DNA from: Candidatus Gastranaerophilales bacterium
Lineage (GTDB): Bacteria > Cyanobacteriota > Vampirovibrionia > Gastranaerophilales > Gastranaerophilaceae
Length of the DNA stretch: 16,567 nucleotides
Assembly (NCBI GenBank): GCA_003150395.1
Contig: QAMI01000041.1
Span: 53,167-69,733 of the forward strand
Direction of reading: 5' to 3'
The notes beneath the pieces are model-generated. The model had not been told where the DNA came from, made no database searches, and was given only the letters and a program-made list of their open reading frames with translations. The translations under genes and the position numbers were made by a program. Shown here one piece after another: positions 14,032-16,567 of this stretch (positions within the stretch are counted from its first letter, which is position 1; each line of letters opens with the position of its first letter).

Positions 14032-14343
14032 ATGTCAAAAAATAAATCCTTTATGTTCGGAATGGGACTTCTTGCAGGTGTTGTAGGAGGAATTGTTGCC
14101 GGCGTTCTTTTTGCCCCAAAATCAGGCGAAGAATCAAGAAGAGAAATTAAAGAAGCCGCTTGTGAATTGTACGAAAAACACTCACCGGCCATAAATGAAG
14201 CTAAAAGACAAGCAATGGAAAATGTCGATTTAATGAAATATAAGTTAGAAAGACAATTCAGAAAATTTAACAATATGATAAAATCAAAGAAGCTTTTAAA
14301 AGCAAAAGAACTTGAAGAAGGTTCTTCAGAATTTGATTACTAA
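14032..14343 (+). CDS. YtxH-domain (general stress-type) membrane protein 1
   Basis: The 103-aa product has the YtxH signature: an N-terminal glycine-zipper transmembrane helix (about 7-27, GMGLLAGVVGGIVAGVLFAP) followed by KSGEESRREI and a charged helical tail. In Bacillus subtilis ytxH lies beside ytxG (DUF948) and ytxJ in a general-stress operon; here the next gene is also a DUF948 protein. The biochemical role of YtxH is not established. The helical part is probably cytoplasmic. AGAGGT four bases upstream supports the start. A paralogue (14890-15162) follows two genes later. Confidence 0.85.
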   Translation: MSKNKSFMFGMGLLAGVVGGIVAGVLFAPKSGEESRREIKEAACELYEKHSPAINEAKRQAMENVDLMKYKLERQFRKFNNMIKSKKLLKAKELEEGSSEFDY

Positions 14344-14345
14344 AT

Positions 14346-14369
14346 TTTGGCGCAAAACCCGTCGCCAAA
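14346..14369 (+). other. Intercistronic stem-loop between YtxH-1 and the DUF948 gene
   Basis: TTTGGCG (14346-14352) pairs perfectly with CGCCAAA (14363-14369) around a 10-base loop, starting three bases after the YtxH-1 stop. No U-tract follows. It may protect the upstream mRNA 3' end or reduce read-through. Confidence 0.5.
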
Positions 14370-14398
14370 CGGTCACTCTAACTTATAAGGAATAAACA

Positions 14399-14758
14399 AT
14401 GGATTTTTCTCAAATAGCATTAAATCAGGGTTTGACATTTTTAGCCTGGGTTACGGGCATCGTAATCCTTGCTGTCGGCGGATTTTTAATTAAACTGTTG
14501 ATTGACTTGTCAGCTCTTTCAAAAAACTTAAACGAGACATCAATTTTAATTAACACTGAATTAAAGCCTACACTGCAAGAAATTAACGAGACTTTACATG
14601 CGGTGAATACCCTTGTAAAAAGTACTGACAGAAATGTAGACAGCTTTAAAAGTGCAGTTGAAAAAACTTTCGGGAAAACAAAAATGATTTCCGAATCAAT
14701 CGTTTCAGGAGTAATCAAAGGCTTTGTTACCGTAATGGGTCTGTTTACAAGAAAGTAA
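14399..14758 (+). CDS. DUF948 (YtxG-like) membrane protein
   Basis: The 119-aa product has an N-terminal transmembrane helix (about 13-36, FLAWVTGIVILAVGGFLIKL) followed by a long coiled-coil-like region (LSKNLNETSILINTELKPTL ... LHAVNTLVKSTDRNVDSF) and a hydrophobic/basic C-terminus. This is the DUF948 layout, as in YtxG. The neighbourhood (YtxH before and after it) supports the call, since DUF948 and YtxH genes are commonly adjacent. AAGGA lies nine bases before the ATG. The function is unknown beyond an envelope or stress association. Confidence 0.8.
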   Translation: MDFSQIALNQGLTFLAWVTGIVILAVGGFLIKLLIDLSALSKNLNETSILINTELKPTLQEINETLHAVNTLVKSTDRNVDSFKSAVEKTFGKTKMISESIVSGVIKGFVTVMGLFTRK

Positions 14759-14889
14759 AAAATAGTAGTTTGCGGTGATTATTTTATTGCATGCTGCGTT
14801 TAAAATTAATGCAGATATTTTAAGGTAACATAGGTTTGATTATCAACACAAGTAATTAACCTAAACAAAAAGTAAAGGAGTAATTTATT

Positions 14890-15162
14890 ATGTCAGCAAC
14901 TAAATTTTTAGCAGGATTCATAGTAGGCGGAGCAATCGGTGCTATTGCAGGAATTTTACTTGCTCCAAAGTCCGGTGAAGAAACAAGACAATTAATTGCA
15001 GATACATCAAAAGATGTTTTGCGTCGCGCTGATGAAACAGTAAAAGAAATTCAATCAAGAGCAGACGACGTTGTTTCTGATATGCAGAAAAAAGGTGATG
15101 AATTAAGAGACAAACTTCAAAACCTTATTAATCAGCAAAAAACCGCTGCTGCAGAGGAATAA
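14890..15162 (+). CDS. YtxH-domain membrane protein 2
   Basis: This 90-aa paralogue of the 14032 gene carries the same glycine-zipper helix and motif (FLAGFIVGGAIGAIAGILLA then PKSGEETRQLI), but its tail differs (VKEIQSRADDVVSDMQKKGD, a helical coiled coil). A strong AAAGGAG precedes the ATG. The 131-base gap upstream has no firm promoter that I can identify. The duplication around the DUF948 gene suggests two YtxH variants acting with one YtxG-like partner, an inference. It ends at a strong terminator shared with prepilin B. Confidence 0.87.
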   Translation: MSATKFLAGFIVGGAIGAIAGILLAPKSGEETRQLIADTSKDVLRRADETVKEIQSRADDVVSDMQKKGDELRDKLQNLINQQKTAAAEE

Positions 15163-15178
15163 ATAAATTTCGAAATCA

Positions 15179-15217
15179 AAAATGAATGCGCCGTACAAAT
15201 TGCGGCGCATTCATTTT
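15179..15217. terminator. Strong bidirectional terminator between YtxH-2 and prepilin B
   Basis: A 15-bp perfect stem (AAAATGAATGCGCCG with its reverse complement, 15179-15193 and 15203-15217) encloses a 9-base loop. T-rich ends occur on both strands, and it lies between genes converging from both sides. Confidence 0.9.
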
Positions 15218-15236
15218 GGTCTGAATTGCCAAAGAT

Positions 15237-16020
15237 TTATTTCGGAAGATTTTTCCAGTAACTGCTTTTATTATCATCAGGATTTATATCATTCATGGCA
15301 TAATATGAGCATCCATAGCCATTGTATTTTTGAGTTGATTTTATTGAACAAGGTACGCCGGCTATTTCTGGATATTCTTGTTCTTCCAGCTCCTCATCAG
15401 TTAAAAGTTTTTCCTGTTTAAAAGGTTTTACTATATCCTGATTATCTATAACGCCGAAACTAAATACATCAAAACCTAAACGATTTGGTTTACCGTAAGG
15501 ACCATTTGTGTCTACATAAAAGACTATCTTGGCGCCTCCCACTCTTGTTCCTATACTGCTGCCGTCAGGTAGCATTTTTAAAGGGGCTATATGCTGCCAG
15601 CCAGCGTGAGGTAAGAATTTAATTGTGGTAAAACTATTTGTATTGTTGTAGTTTTTTATCACATATGGCTCGGCTTCTTGACTGGCACCTAATTGTTTAT
15701 AAAATACTCTTGTAAATTCCTTGGCCAGAGGATACGCTTTAGCCTCTTCATCATAAGTTGCAAAGGCTTTTCGAAGATTCGTTACTCCTAATTCCTGAAG
15801 AGTCATCAAATAGGCTTTGGAAAGGTTTGAATAGGACTTTTTAAAGGCTGTTTCCAATACTTTTGCCTGATAATTTTTTATCAGCTGTGGAATTGTCAGG
15901 GAGGCTACAATACCAATTACACCAAGGGTTATTAAAACTTCTGCTAACGTAAATCCTCTCAGGAGCTTATTCTTAGACGCCCCCCCCCCCCTGAAATTCA
16001 GGCATAACTTGCTTTTTCAT
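15237..16020 (-). CDS. Prepilin B (type IV/type II pseudopilin-like), frame broken at a G12 tract
   Basis: The body reads open from about 16016 down to 15237 and contains R-G|FTLAEVLITLGVIGIVASLT, a canonical prepilin cleavage site with Glu at +5 and a hydrophobic helix. A 200-aa globular part follows with one late Cys cluster (IAGVPCSI, GYGCSYYAMND). The start is ATG at 16020 with AAGGAGG eight bases upstream. It reads MKKQVMPEFQ into twelve Gs (15991-15980) and stops after 15 aa. Removing one G gives a 260-aa protein with a 22-aa leader and 238-aa mature pilin. The only other start, a TTG at 15857, would remove the processing site and helix. Promoter, ribosome site and body are all intact apart from the tract, which argues against simple decay. 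Product location: inner membrane, then a pilus or pseudopilus. Confidence 0.82.
15980..15991 (-). repeat. G12 homopolymer (C12 on plus) in the prepilin B leader
   Basis: Twelve consecutive C on plus, with the same CA-G12-C context and length as the tract in prepilin A. Frame is restored with 11 or 14 Gs. The surrounding coding sequence TTTCAG-G12-C and the downstream CTCCTGA.AGG match prepilin A. Confidence 0.95.
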
Positions 16021-16055
16021 AGCTTCATCCTCCTTTTTAATATTCTACACCGAGA

Positions 16056-16084
16056 ATTATAACATTTTCTTTATTTTATTACAA
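16056..16084 (-). promoter_or_regulatory. Promoter of prepilin B
   Basis: Minus strand: TTGTAA (16084-16079), 17-base spacer, perfect TATAAT (16061-16056). Predicted start near 16049, with AAGGAGG before the ATG at 16020. Confidence 0.7.
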
Positions 16085-16226
16085 GTTAAGCCTCTCATTG
16101 AAGTACGGCGTTAAATCTAAACCTATTCGACGAGCCGCCTCAAAATTTTCAACCTTTTAAATGATGTAGGTTTTTAGGGATTGTATAGAATAATAATGTA
16201 ATAACCATAAAGACTTAGGCGGATTA

Positions 16227-16567
16227 ATGAATCAAAGTTTTGATTTCACATCTTACAACAACATAAAAAGGCTTTCGGAAGAGGAATTAACAGCACTGTG
16301 GGGAGAGTACTTTAAAGACAAAACCCAAAAAAGCGCCAGAGATGCTCTTATTGTTCAATATATTTATTTAATCCGCTACGTAGTGGGGAGAGTTAAAGTT
16401 ACACTTCCATCGTCGATTTCAGTAGAAGATATCGCCGGATATGGCGTAGAAGGGCTTATTAATGCGATTGAAAGATATTCACCGCAAAAAAATACGAGAT
16501 TTGAAACTTACGCCCTTATCAGAATACGCGGCGCAATTATTGATAGAATAAGGGCGCAGGACTTTTT
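16227..16567 (+). CDS. Sigma-70-family sigma factor, FliA/SigD type (3' end outside the window)
   Basis: The frame starts at ATG 16227 after AGGCGG and runs off the window end at residue 113, so only the N-terminal part is present. It shows sigma region 2 in FliA/WhiG style: QYIYLIRYVVGRV, SVEDIAGYGVEGLINAIERY and FETYALIRIRGAIIDRIRAQ, the last close to the RGAxxDxLR motif of flagellar-type sigma factors. A short N-terminus without region 1.1 also fits an alternative sigma factor. In other bacteria this group directs motility, sporulation or stress genes; the target here is unknown. It is divergent from prepilin B across 206 bases, in which I see no second gene. Confidence 0.87.
   Translation, partial: MNQSFDFTSYNNIKRLSEEELTALWGEYFKDKTQKSARDALIVQYIYLIRYVVGRVKVTLPSSISVEDIAGYGVEGLINAIERYSPQKNTRFETYALIRIRGAIIDRIRAQDF

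Noticed and set aside
15855..15857. TTG at 15857 as the true start of prepilin B
   Set aside because: It would remove the prepilin cleavage site and hydrophobic helix, which are clearly intact upstream, and it has no ribosome site.

Overview
The window is AT-rich bacterial chromosome of about 16.6 kb. The best guess at the source is an uncultured gut-type Vampirovibrionia/Melainabacteria (Gastranaerophilales-like) genome. The reasons are two pseudopilin-like proteins with FTLAE-type N-termini (one ending CGALIFYDNWEIKDDYPW), small glycine-zipper YtxH proteins, and the mixture of Rex, CoaX, PdxJ and MurT. This placement rests on family resemblance, not on a marker-gene comparison, and a Firmicutes-like source is not strictly excluded. 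No tRNA, rRNA, insertion sequence, prophage or CRISPR array is visible.

Layout. 1-2.8 kb: an amphipathic-helix protein, convergent across a palindromic terminator with a CNNM/CBS/CorC membrane protein; behind that is an exported metallophosphoesterase. 2.9-4.8 kb: rqcP (ribosome quality control), then a 511-aa TPR protein with a structured mRNA leader. 4.9-7.6 kb, minus strand: prepilin A, a 63-aa unknown, a degenerate nucleotidyltransferase overlapping hisS, and hisS itself. 7.8-8.8 kb: a 70-aa unknown and coaX. 8.8-10.5 kb, minus strand: a protein with CheD-like catalytic spacing, and rex. 10.5-10.9 kb: a discrete, probably 6S-like RNA unit and nested inverted repeats. 10.9-13.5 kb, minus strand: a Cys-rich small protein, pdxJ and murT (no gatD beside it). 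13.6-15.2 kb, plus strand: a membrane/stress-type cluster containing YtxH, a YtxG-like DUF948 protein and a second YtxH. 15.2-16.0 kb, minus strand: prepilin B. 16.2 kb to the end: the start of a FliA/SigD-type sigma factor.

The most unusual signal is three tracts of exactly twelve G (minus strand), each in the context CA-G12-C. Two lie in the N-terminal leader of the prepilin genes, just after a strong Shine-Dalgarno and ATG. In both genes the tract breaks the frame by exactly one base: eleven (or fourteen) Gs would join the leader to the complete prepilin (263 and 260 aa). The two leaders are homologous (F-Q-GGG-A...LL[K/R]GF). This looks like a slippage-based ON/OFF switch, or a transcriptional-slippage site, placed in the part of the protein that prepilin peptidase removes. 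The third tract sits in an intergenic region, 16 nt upstream of a TATAAT box.

A second pattern is that hisS and rex each have a TATAAT box ending six bases before the ATG and no Shine-Dalgarno, which predicts leaderless mRNAs. Other housekeeping genes here have ordinary ribosome binding sites. The genes otherwise serve ordinary functions (translation, CoA and PLP synthesis, peptidoglycan amidation, redox control), with surface and envelope genes placed between them.
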